A DNA stretch of 64,000 nucleotides, taken from the NCBI GenBank assembly GCA_038210495.1, contig JBBQWR010000033.1:1-64000 (forward strand), given 5' to 3'. Below are positions 1 through 8,287 of the stretch, piece after piece; within the stretch, counting starts at the first letter, position 1; the number at the start of each line of letters is the position of its first letter. The notes under the pieces are model-generated. The model saw only the letters and a program-made list of their open reading frames with translations. It was not told where the DNA came from and searched no databases. The translations under genes were made by a program, and so were the position numbers. This DNA comes from JBBQWR01 sp038210495. GTDB taxonomy: Bacteria; Planctomycetota; Planctomycetia; Pirellulales; DATAWG01.

Positions 1-131
1 TCGCCGCCTTACGCAACGCGACGCTGGCGCTGCTCAGGCTTCACGGCCATACAAACATCGCCGCCGGCTTACGCGCGTACAGTTGGAACCTCTCCCGCCT
101 CTTGGCCATACTAGGCAAATCCAAAAAATGA
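1..131 (+). pseudogene. C-terminal end of an ISAs1-like transposase (cut by window edge)
   Basis: The third forward frame is open from the window edge to a TGA at 129-131. Its 42 residues include LLRLHGHTNIAAGLR, followed by a short helical tail ending in GKSKK. This resembles the C-terminus of ISAs1/H-repeat DDE transposases, which end with a very similar 'LR..LRL.GH.NIA..LR' block. The catalytic DDE core would lie left of the window, so I cannot say whether the element is intact. A GGCCCTG motif just after the stop might belong to the terminal inverted repeat, but only one end is visible. The family call is from memory of the motif. Confidence 0.6.
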
Positions 132-341
132 AAGGCCCTGATTGGGGCAGGACCGCTGGGGACAATTTATTGTAGCCGCATTAGAATGTTATTGCCTATA
201 GTTGCCCGGGAATTCGTTTGTCAAATCCATCCCAACCCGTTAGGTAAGCCCCTAAAAAAGATTCAGGTGCAGATGATGGCGCAAAATAATGGAGCTCACG
301 CCCTATAATCCTGTCACATAACAGGAAAATCCCGTTGAACA
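132..341. other. Intergenic spacer after the transposase tail
   Basis: No gene is seen in these 210 bases. They are noticeably more AT-rich than the surrounding coding DNA. A short hairpin (CCTGT at 310-314 and ACAGG at 321-325) sits just past the 3' end of the kinase gene, but it lacks a T-run and is only a weak terminator candidate. The right end of the insertion sequence should lie here. Confidence 0.3.
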
Positions 342-2657
342 TCATCCGCTCAATCGCGACGAGGTCCAAAACGAATCGACCGAGTCCAGGCCGCCGGTCG
401 GCGAGGCTGCGCCTTCCGGATCGATGGCCGAAACGAGTGTCGCCAGATCGGCTTGGATCACCTTGAGCATGTAGAACAGCAGGATCGAGCTGACGGCGCC
501 GATCAGCAGTAACGCGCTGGTCAGCCATTTGGTGCCCGGGATATCGATGAGCAATATCACCACGCCCGCCAGAACCGGCGCGACGAACGCCAAACCGAGA
601 TACCCAAACAATCGGCGATCGAGTCGGCGGAGTTTGCCGATCTCTTCGTAATTCGCTTTCTCCGTCGGAATCAGCAGCGGATAGAAGCCGCGTACCGAGA
701 CAAACGCGATCATGAAAAATGTCTGCGTCGAGGCGATCAGTCCGCAGATCACCTGCGACATGAAAAAATACCAATAGTATTTGGCGTCTTCGGCACGGAG
801 CAATCCCGCGGCATTGAGCCAAGTCGGAAAGACGAACGCGGAGACGATCCAGAGCGAAAATCCCAAGCAGGCGATGACGTCTCCGTTAATCAGCGTGGTG
901 CGGCGGAGCTGCGGCAATGTCGACGGCTCGGGCGCGATGCCGACTTTGTAGCCGCGAATCGCCTTCACCACCGGCCAAATGAGATACACGCCGACAGAAA
1001 TACCGATCGCATAGGCGCCGCCGTTGACCGCGGCGATTTGTCGCTCAAACAGCGAAACGGCTTGGTCGCCCAGGTGGCTAATGATCAGATAGAAGTTGGC
1101 CACGATGTTAATCAGACTGAAAACGGCATGCGGAAATGCTCCCGCGGCGACGAAGCTGGCGATCGGTCGATCGCGCAGCTTCTGACGAAACGATTTTGCT
1201 TCCGGACGAAACAATCTCTGGGCGCGCGGTTGAAGGCATAGCTCCAGTTGCCGCGCCATGACTGCCGCGGTCGCCGGCCGATCTTTGACTTCGGGAGCGA
1301 GGCACGCCTGCAGCACTTGCTCCAGTCCGGGCGGCAGATCGCGGGGCAGCGCCGCGATCACGCTGGCGGGTATTCCGGCCCGGCGAACTTCGGCCAATCG
1401 CTTGAGCGTCTCGGCCATGCTCGCGAACACGCTCTCGTCGCCGAACGGACGAGAGCCGGTGAGCAACTCCCACAGCATGACAGCCAGCGAATAGACGTCG
1501 CTCCGGCCATCGAGTTCTTCGGGCTGCCGCGGATGGTCGGGATCGCTGGCCTCAAGTTGCTCGGGCGACATGTACGCCAGACTGCCGCCGAAATACGCCG
1601 CCGGCGTGGCGCCGTCCAGCTTGGAACTGAAGCTGACGTTGAAGTCGGCCAGTTTTGGCGATGCTTCCGCGGTGAGCAGTACATTGGCCGGCTTGACGTC
1701 GCGATGCAACACGCCGCGGCGATGGGCATAGTCGAGCGCGGCGGCCAACCGGGCCCCGAGCCAACAGATTGCCTCGGCCCAGCGAGCGCCCCCGAGCCGC
1801 CGCCGCGTGGCCGATTCGAGCGGCGGCGTCTCTCCGTTTTTTTCCAGACACCCATCGATCGCGGCCAGTAGCGTCAGGCCGTTCCAAGTCGCCGGGGGCG
1901 TCGTCTTGGCGTGGCGGATCACATCTTGCAGCGTTCCGCCCGGGATGTGCTGCATGTACATCAGCCGCAGCCGCTGCTCGACGAGGATCCGCTGATCGTA
2001 TACCCGCACGATATGCGGATGATCGAGCTGCGCGAGCGTTTGCGGCTCCGATCCGCGATCGCGCGAGACCTTGAGCGCGACCATCCGCTGCATCGATCGT
2101 TGCCGCGCCAGATAGACCGAGGCAAACGCCCCTTCGCCCAGCCGCAGCAGAACGTCGAAGTCGTCGATCTGCTTGCCGACGTCGACCGGTGGGCGGCGAT
2201 TTCCGACGGCCATCGTCGTCGTCTGACCGGGCTGAATGGTGAACATTCGCCGCAGTTGCTCGACTTGTTTCGGGAACCGGCGCAGGTAGTCACTGGGATC
2301 GGGCGGCGCCGGGGACATGCGCCGGACGTGATATTCCTCGTAGATCACGTCGCGCGGCACATGGCCATCGACCGACAGTTCGGGAAATTCGGCGAGATAC
2401 TCTTCGATCGTCTTGGGCGCTCGCATGTGCTGCCAGCGATATTCCAGGTCGACCTTGATGAGCTCCGTCAGCAGCATCCGCCGCAGTTCAGGCGGCTCGG
2501 CGGGCATGAACTGCGCGAGATCGGGCGGATCGCCGCCGCGTTCCCAGGAAGCGATCAGTCGATCGACCTGAGCGGTGAGCTGCTCCCAGGCAAGCGTCGC
2601 ATCGGCGCCGGCGGGCGCCGTTTCGGATTTCTTCTGCGCGGCGCTGGAGGTGGACAT
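342..2657 (-). CDS. Membrane-anchored serine/threonine protein kinase
   Basis: The 771-residue product has a Hanks-type kinase domain at about residues 166-475. The glycine-rich loop is GEGAFASVY (from 174), the ATP-anchoring lysine is K196 in VALKV, the catalytic loop is HRDVKPANV (H318-D320), and the SPE that replaces APE is at 364-366. The metal-binding DFG motif reads DFN (338-340), an unusual change that keeps the aspartate. The N-terminal 160 residues are helical and resemble the leader of other planctomycete kinases. After about residue 500 there are roughly six hydrophobic segments, more than the single anchor usual in bacterial kinases. It lies 60 bp behind the C39/zincin gene on the same strand and may be co-transcribed. 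The substrate is unknown. Confidence 0.93.
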   Translation of the reverse strand: MSTSSAAQKKSETAPAGADATLAWEQLTAQVDRLIASWERGGDPPDLAQFMPAEPPELRRMLLTELIKVDLEYRWQHMRAPKTIEEYLAEFPELSVDGHVPRDVIYEEYHVRRMSPAPPDPSDYLRRFPKQVEQLRRMFTIQPGQTTTMAVGNRRPPVDVGKQIDDFDVLLRLGEGAFASVYLARQRSMQRMVALKVSRDRGSEPQTLAQLDHPHIVRVYDQRILVEQRLRLMYMQHIPGGTLQDVIRHAKTTPPATWNGLTLLAAIDGCLEKNGETPPLESATRRRLGGARWAEAICWLGARLAAALDYAHRRGVLHRDVKPANVLLTAEASPKLADFNVSFSSKLDGATPAAYFGGSLAYMSPEQLEASDPDHPRQPEELDGRSDVYSLAVMLWELLTGSRPFGDESVFASMAETLKRLAEVRRAGIPASVIAALPRDLPPGLEQVLQACLAPEVKDRPATAAVMARQLELCLQPRAQRLFRPEAKSFRQKLRDRPIASFVAAGAFPHAVFSLINIVANFYLIISHLGDQAVSLFERQIAAVNGGAYAIGISVGVYLIWPVVKAIRGYKVGIAPEPSTLPQLRRTTLINGDVIACLGFSLWIVSAFVFPTWLNAAGLLRAEDAKYYWYFFMSQVICGLIASTQTFFMIAFVSVRGFYPLLIPTEKANYEEIGKLRRLDRRLFGYLGLAFVAPVLAGVVILLIDIPGTKWLTSALLLIGAVSSILLFYMLKVIQADLATLVSAIDPEGAASPTGGLDSVDSFWTSSRLSG

Positions 2658-2717
2658 GGCGGTTGGCGGGACGGGGGACGACGGCGCGGGAGAGGCGACT
2701 TTTGGCTCTGGCTGCGG

Positions 2718-4400
2718 TCAATCGACTTCGAGCTTGGCGACCCAAGCTTCCCACCGCTTTTGGAATGCTTTTAAGTCGGGCTCGTCGAGTATTTTTTGGA
2801 GAGTTTTGTATCCGCCGGGATCGTCAGCCGCGTGGGCTTTGAATGCCCGGTAATACTTTTCCAACAGGCCGTGCTCTTGCAAGTAGTAGCACAGATACCG
2901 GGCCTGCGAATAATTTGTGCCCGGATCTTTGTGATAAAATTCTTCGGTCGTCGTGGCGCAGAGCGTGGCGAACGACGGAACGGTTCCCTTCTTGATGGCG
3001 TTTTGCAAAGCCGGCAATCGCCAATTCGTGTAGCCGTGGATGCGGCCGTCCTCTTCGCCGCAGTGCTCGTAGAGCGACGCGAGCCCTTCGTTGAACCACG
3101 AAGGGCAAGTGGTGAAATTGGCTGCCATGAACGGATGCACGATCTCATGGACCAGCGTGCCGCTGCCGGTCGAGATGTTCATGACCAGCGCCCGATGGAC
3201 TGAGGTAAAGTATCCATAGGGTGTCGTTGGCTTGTCTTCGAAAAATTGCACCGCATGCTTCTCGTAGCTGGCCTTGTCCTTGAAGAGCCAGATGTCGAGT
3301 ATCTCCGCCGGGTCGCGGTCGAAATACGATTGCTTCAGTTTGTCGACGGCCCAATGCACGGTCTTTTCCGACCGGCTTTTCACCGTCTCGGCCGATTCAT
3401 CGCCGATGACGACAAACGGCGGCTGGAGCGTAATCGCGAAGCCGTCGGCCTCCGGCAGCTTGGCCTTGAGCTTGAGCACATGCTGGGCGTAATCGGCCGG
3501 CGAAAATTTGGACGGCTTGCCGCTGGCCGCCGTTAGGCTCAACTTGGCGTCGTCCGGATCCATTCGCATGCAAACGAGCGTCCATGTGTCGTTGGAATAC
3601 TTCAGCGGCCAAAGTTTTAGAAATTGCGACTTCTTCATTCGCAGATAGGCGCCATCCGCCACGGCCGGATCGTGATAGATCACTTCCTCCGTCTTTGGGT
3701 CGTAGCCGAGCACGAGTCGAAAATGCTCGGTCGTGCCCGGACGATCGTCGAAGTGGGTGCAGACGATCGAGGGAAACCCGGCCTTGAGATCGGCCAAGAT
3801 CGCATTGAAGGCTTTGTCGAGTGACGCATCGGCCGCGGCGACCGGAATTTTCTGCCACACCGGACCGACGCGAAATCCGATCGCGGTGAGCGCCCGGGCC
3901 AAATCCACCGTATAGCAGCCGCGTCCTTCGTGCGGATCGAGCTTCGATTGGTTGAACACGAAGTCTTGATCGAGCTTCTTGCCGAGTTTGCGAAGGACCA
4001 TCTCGGCGCAAGCCTCGCCGCAGAAATCTGGCTTTTGCCGCACGTGGGGCACGCCTTCAATCAGGTAAACCCGCGGTCGCTCGACGGGACCAGCCGCCAG
4101 CTCCGCGCCGATCGACAACGGCCCGATGGCCGTTCCGATTACCGCGTAAACCGCCACCAAATTCACCGCGAACTTACGAGCGATGACACCGAGAGACGAG
4201 CGAGAGGATGACGAGGGACTCTTAACCGCGAAGTCGCGAAGAGCGCGAAAGACGAAGAAATTTCGAATTGATCTCGTGGGTGTCCTTGCCGCTGCAATGG
4301 CCTGGAGTTGTAGACCTTGTTGACTTTCCGTTGCGCTCTTCGCGTCGTCGCGGTAGAGCTGCTTCGTCTGCTCCGTATTTGGCGACATGCTCCGTTCCAT
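2718..4400 (-). CDS. Fusion of a C39-like cysteine peptidase domain and an HExxH zinc peptidase domain
   Basis: The product has two peptidase-like modules. At about residues 115-280 is a C39/papain-like fold with VRQKPDFCGEAC (candidate Cys at 127), a histidine in EHFRLV (226) and an aspartate in YHDP (244). At about 400-550 is a DUF1570-like zincin with HEIVH (418-422) and a downstream NEGLA glutamate (438) as likely third zinc ligand. It is presumably exported. The first 78 residues look artefactual: 4221-4263 is part of a dispersed repeat, and an in-frame GTG at 4166 begins a plausible signal peptide (VNLVAVYAVIGTAIG), giving 482 residues. The family assignments are from motifs and the substrate is unknown. 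Confidence 0.85.
   Translation of the reverse strand: MERSMSPNTEQTKQLYRDDAKSATESQQGLQLQAIAAARTPTRSIRNFFVFRALRDFAVKSPSSSSRSSLGVIARKFAVNLVAVYAVIGTAIGPLSIGAELAAGPVERPRVYLIEGVPHVRQKPDFCGEACAEMVLRKLGKKLDQDFVFNQSKLDPHEGRGCYTVDLARALTAIGFRVGPVWQKIPVAAADASLDKAFNAILADLKAGFPSIVCTHFDDRPGTTEHFRLVLGYDPKTEEVIYHDPAVADGAYLRMKKSQFLKLWPLKYSNDTWTLVCMRMDPDDAKLSLTAASGKPSKFSPADYAQHVLKLKAKLPEADGFAITLQPPFVVIGDESAETVKSRSEKTVHWAVDKLKQSYFDRDPAEILDIWLFKDKASYEKHAVQFFEDKPTTPYGYFTSVHRALVMNISTGSGTLVHEIVHPFMAANFTTCPSWFNEGLASLYEHCGEEDGRIHGYTNWRLPALQNAIKKGTVPSFATLCATTTEEFYHKDPGTNYSQARYLCYYLQEHGLLEKYYRAFKAHAADDPGGYKTLQKILDEPDLKAFQKRWEAWVAKLEVD
4221..4353. repeat. Inverted pair of a dispersed CGCGAAG-rich repeat (family F)
   Basis: ACCGCGAAGTCGCGAAGAGC (from 4225) reappears in inverted, diverged form at about 4323-4353 (GCGCTCTTCGCG then CGTCGCGGT). 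A third relative lies at 47275-47301. The repeat falls inside the annotated N-terminus of the C39/zincin protein, which argues for the downstream GTG start. Confidence 0.6.
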
Positions 4401-4534
4401 AACGCCTCGCTTATTTGTTCCGTGCCGGAGACCTGCCCCTTACGTCGGCTCGCGGCGATGAATTCATTGTGGCGGCTGGGCGCGGTCCGGTAAACAGCGC
4501 CGTCAAAAAGCCAGCGGTAGAGACGCCGGCCGAC

Positions 4535-5302
4535 TTACTTCGAGCCCATTCGCAGGGCCCCATCGAGGCGAATCACCGAACCGTTGAGCATTCGGTTCTC
4601 GATGATGTCTCGCGCGAGGCGGGCGAATTCTGCGGAATTTCCAGCCCGTGCCGGAAAAGGAATTTGCTCCACGAGCGATTGACGGATTTCGTCGCTGGCG
4701 CCGGCCATCATCGCCGTTTCAAACACGCCGGGCGCAATGGCGACGACCCGGATCCCGAACCGGGCCAACTCGCGCGCGATCGGCAACGTCATTGCGGCGA
4801 CTCCGCCTTTGCTGGCGGCGTAGGCGGCCTGGCCGATTTGGCCCTCGAACGCGGCGACGGACGCCGTGTTGACGACTACGCCCCGCTCGCCGTCGGCCAG
4901 AGGCGCGTTGGACGACATCGCGGCCGCCGCTAGCCGCGTGACGTTGAATGTGCCAATGAGATTGACGCGCACGATTCGAGCAAAAAGATCGAGGTCGTGC
5001 GGTCCCGACTTGCCGACCACGCGCGCCGCTCCGAGAATCCCAGCGCAATGCACGACTCCGCGAAGCGGGCCGAAGCGATCGATCGCCGCCCGGATCGCAG
5101 CTTGTGTCTGAGCTTCGTCGGTCACGTCGGCGCGATGAAATTCGATCGCGCCGCCGCTTCCCGCGGCGAGCTGCACGCCGGCGGCGTCATTGAGGTCGGC
5201 GATGACAACCTTGCCGCCGAGCGACGCCAAAAGCAGCGCAGTGGCTTCACCGAGCCCGCTGCAACCGCCGGTGACCAGAAATGCGTTGTTGGCAATCTCC
5301 AT
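4535..5302 (-). CDS. SDR-family 3-hydroxyacyl-CoA dehydrogenase-like oxidoreductase
   Basis: A classical short-chain dehydrogenase of about 255 residues. The Rossmann cofactor motif TGGCSGLGEA is near the N-terminus, followed by CAG, the catalytic serine in VVNTASVAAF, and the YAASK tyrosine/lysine pair. The pattern GERGVVVNTASVAAFEGQIG and the PGVFETAMM segment resemble type-2 3-hydroxyacyl-CoA dehydrogenases (HSD10-like), so the likely substrate is a short or branched acyl-CoA with NAD. The second methionine (5302) is chosen because the family usually starts just before the first beta strand; an in-frame ATG at 5314 adds four residues. It lies upstream of the C39/zincin gene on the same strand. 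Substrate is inferred from family resemblance only. Confidence 0.88.
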   Translation of the reverse strand: MEIANNAFLVTGGCSGLGEATALLLASLGGKVVIADLNDAAGVQLAAGSGGAIEFHRADVTDEAQTQAAIRAAIDRFGPLRGVVHCAGILGAARVVGKSGPHDLDLFARIVRVNLIGTFNVTRLAAAAMSSNAPLADGERGVVVNTASVAAFEGQIGQAAYAASKGGVAAMTLPIARELARFGIRVVAIAPGVFETAMMAGASDEIRQSLVEQIPFPARAGNSAEFARLARDIIENRMLNGSVIRLDGALRMGSK

Positions 5303-5387
5303 AACCGTGAACATTAGACCGGATGTTCACGGCTCGCAAGAAGCACCGAGTCAAAACGTGGCGATCATCGACGCTTCACGCTTCCCG

Positions 5388-8009
5388 TCACTGCTGCGGC
5401 GTAAAGCGATAGTTGATGATCCGCTGACCGGCGATCTCATCGGCCCGAAGTAGCAGATTTTTGCCGATCAGCGCCGCGCCGTTGGCCAAGCGGTAGGTCT
5501 TCGTATCCGTGCCCCGCCCCAGTTCGACGACTTGGGTGACGACCGGCAGGCGGTCGGGCGCGTATAAGAAACATTTGAAACTGACCGGCTTATCCGTGTC
5601 GTTCGTCAGCCGCTGCTCGATTTCCAATTCGCCTTGCTCGTTGAGACGCGTGCTGACAGAGGCGTAGACATCGTCCAAGCCAAGATCGATCTCGCGACGG
5701 AGGGCAAACTGGTAGCGGCGATCGGCCATGATGTCGAACTCGAAGCGAATCTCCTGCTTGCCGGTCGCCGCGTCGAGCGGAACCTGGACCTGGAAGGGCT
5801 GCTCCAGCGTTTCGCCCGAGGCCAGCTTGAAATTGATATCCCGATCGGCCGTCTTCCATCCGTCGGGCAAAATCATCCGGATTTTTCCGCTGATGCCTTG
5901 GCCGAACGTATTCTTCATGACCAGCGCGTTGCCGCGCGTGACGCCGAACACGCTGGGCCACTGCGTCTCGGCCAGCGCCGCCGACATCCGCCACCGTAGT
6001 ACGGGAGCATTGAGCCCCGTGATGAATGTGGGCAGCGACCCGACGTGAATCACTTGCTCGGCGCGATCGATGTCGAGCTTGGTCGGCCGACCCCAGAGGT
6101 CCATCTGCGAGACATCGTCTCCCAAATACAGCCGTTCGGTCGTCGGTCGATCGCTCCACAGGACCATCACTACGCGGCCGTCGCGCTGGAATATCCGGTT
6201 GACGCTTTTGTTGGGCAGATCGACGGAGCCAAGATATTGGGCGCCGCCCAGGGCTAGCGCTGTCGTCCGCCAGGGCAACAAGAGATCGCCGGCCGTGCCG
6301 TCTTCGTTCATCAGTCCGCGTTCCGCGCTAAACACCTCGGGCACGAAAATGGCGTCGGCGCCACCCATCTTGGCGGCCAACATGCGCCGAGCCAAGTCGC
6401 TCGCCCGCGCTTCCAAAGCGTATTCCGATCTGGAAAGCGGTTCGAGCACAACCCAGCGACGAGTCTTCACGTCATGGGTCGCCGCCAAATAGGCGGCTTG
6501 CTCTTCCCACGTCAGCGGCGGATCGGTCGACAGCGACACGGCGTCCCAGGCCTGCGGCTGCTTCGGCAGTTCGTTCAACCACGACCAGCCGATGCCGATG
6601 TTGACCTGCTGGCCGAACCGCGACGCATATCGGCGGAACTGATTGATCTTTTCGGCCGTTTTGGGATAGCCGACGAAACTCGTGTCCTTGTCGACGCCGA
6701 GTTCCCACCATTTCACCTTGAGCGACAGCGATGTGAGCACCGGTTCGAGCGACGGATACCATAGCTCCGGCTCGGTGGAAAAAATTTGTGCAGCCAAAAG
6801 CCGATCCGACTCGCCGAGTTTTTTCAGCAACTCAGCCGGCGGCTGGTTCAGCAGTCCCACCATTTCGATGTGCTGCAATCGCAATCGCTCGGCGAACCAC
6901 ACGAGTCGATCTCCGCGTCCCCCCTCGGGTCCGCCGGACCAAACCGGAAATTTCACCCAGTTCACGCCGGACTGCGAAAGTAGCTCGGTGAGCTCCGCCA
7001 TGCTGAGCGGATTGTCGCCGCCGGGCAATGTCCAGCCGAACTCGCCGCTCTGGGGATTTGGCTCCGGACGCACGATCGCGAGCGACAACTCCCGCTGATG
7101 CACCAGTCCCGCGCGGCCGAGCATCGCGACTCGGGCGCGGTAAAAGCCCACGCCGGCGATCGGCGGACTATAGCTCGCCGAGCCGACGATGACTTTGCTG
7201 TGGCCCTCGCCGGCCGCCGGTTTCCCAGGTCCGACGGTCGTTTGGGGCACGATGTTCAACTGCTGCTCGTGGCGCTGGACGACGTTGCCGGCCGAATCGA
7301 TGATCTGAAACACGACGCGCGAACTTTCCGCGTCAAAACCCGAGGCGGTGCAAGTCAACTTCGGCCTGGCCGGATCGACGTAGACATTGTCGCGCCTGTC
7401 GGTCTTGAACGTCATCCGCGGCAGTCGCCCGACCCACACGTCGGCGAACGCGGCAGCGCCCTGAATATCGGCCTGGTTACTCGGCTGCACGTGCAATCCG
7501 ACCACGGCGTGATCGACCCCATCGCGGGCCGGCGCGATCGGGTCGATCCTCAGCCGGCGCCAACCGATCGAACCGCTGATATGCTCGGAGGTATATTGCT
7601 CAAGCGGCTTGTGCTTGGCGTCGTAAAAGGTGATCGAAAGGTAGGCCTCGTCGTGAAATAGCTTCTCCGTTTTGATCCGGGTCTCGACGACATAACTAAA
7701 GATGGCGTTGACCTTGATCTGAGGGCTGTAGACCGCAGCCGCGCCGCCGTCCATGTCGATCCGCAAAGTTCGCCCGTCGTCGATCTGAGCGTCGTCGCAA
7801 ATTCGGGCAGGCACATAGGAAGGAAATGCCGCGGACCGCAGCCGCGTCCAACCGTCCGGCCAGTGGTCGAAATCCTGGTCCCATTGCGCGCCGAAATCGC
7901 AATGAAAGACCTCGACCGCGTCGGGATAACGACCGTCGGCGGCCGTTGGTGGCGCCGCGGCCGAGACCACTAAAATCAATAGACTCAGCAAATTCGGCAT
8001 CGGCGGCAA
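5388..8009 (-). CDS. Large secreted protein with a TIM-barrel-like, glycosidase-type middle region
   Basis: The 873-residue product starts with a signal peptide (hydrophobic 5-20, cleavage near AAD at about 24-25). The first 300 residues read as beta-sandwich/carbohydrate-binding-like modules. A middle region beginning near GEFGWTLPGG and SGVNWVKFPVW is reminiscent of a TIM barrel in GH39/GH42-type glycosidases. The last 250 residues look like beta-sandwich domains with NEW3-like phrasing (GISGKIRMILPDGW). I cannot identify two catalytic acids with confidence, so enzymatic activity is not claimed. It is probably a periplasmic or surface carbohydrate-active or binding protein. It stands alone, with repeat-bearing spacer upstream. 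Confidence 0.8.
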   Translation of the reverse strand: MPPMPNLLSLLILVVSAAAPPTAADGRYPDAVEVFHCDFGAQWDQDFDHWPDGWTRLRSAAFPSYVPARICDDAQIDDGRTLRIDMDGGAAAVYSPQIKVNAIFSYVVETRIKTEKLFHDEAYLSITFYDAKHKPLEQYTSEHISGSIGWRRLRIDPIAPARDGVDHAVVGLHVQPSNQADIQGAAAFADVWVGRLPRMTFKTDRRDNVYVDPARPKLTCTASGFDAESSRVVFQIIDSAGNVVQRHEQQLNIVPQTTVGPGKPAAGEGHSKVIVGSASYSPPIAGVGFYRARVAMLGRAGLVHQRELSLAIVRPEPNPQSGEFGWTLPGGDNPLSMAELTELLSQSGVNWVKFPVWSGGPEGGRGDRLVWFAERLRLQHIEMVGLLNQPPAELLKKLGESDRLLAAQIFSTEPELWYPSLEPVLTSLSLKVKWWELGVDKDTSFVGYPKTAEKINQFRRYASRFGQQVNIGIGWSWLNELPKQPQAWDAVSLSTDPPLTWEEQAAYLAATHDVKTRRWVVLEPLSRSEYALEARASDLARRMLAAKMGGADAIFVPEVFSAERGLMNEDGTAGDLLLPWRTTALALGGAQYLGSVDLPNKSVNRIFQRDGRVVMVLWSDRPTTERLYLGDDVSQMDLWGRPTKLDIDRAEQVIHVGSLPTFITGLNAPVLRWRMSAALAETQWPSVFGVTRGNALVMKNTFGQGISGKIRMILPDGWKTADRDINFKLASGETLEQPFQVQVPLDAATGKQEIRFEFDIMADRRYQFALRREIDLGLDDVYASVSTRLNEQGELEIEQRLTNDTDKPVSFKCFLYAPDRLPVVTQVVELGRGTDTKTYRLANGAALIGKNLLLRADEIAGQRIINYRFTPQQ

Positions 8010-8287
8010 ACTCGATCACCAGCGTGCTGAACAGGTTTCTGCGCGGAACGGCGGAATACCGCGGAGATTTGGGAAAACTCGCGGCTTCAGACTCTATCGT
8101 CCAGATCGAGGCTAAGTCGCGAATCAACCTGGGAAGCGCCGGATTGGCGACGGTTGGCGGAGATGCTGCGCCTTGAATCCGCGAGGTCGCGTTGGCAATC
8201 GCGACCACGATCCGGGGCTTCGGCGAAGCGCCTCCAGCCTATGGCGCCCCGCCACCGAGCCCCTGGCGCCCGGCGGGGCACGCGGCT
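8010..8287. repeat. Intergenic spacer with a family B palindromic repeat
   Basis: No gene is supported here. At 8212-8239 lies CCGGGGCTTCGGCGAAGCGC and its continuation, the same unit (inverse orientation) found at 24231-24264 and 38871-38904. A second GC-rich partial inverted segment (GCGCCCGGCGGGGC) follows at about 8266-8279. Confidence 0.6.

Noticed and set aside
310..325. Terminator for the kinase gene
   Set aside because: Five-base stem and no T-run; too weak to claim.
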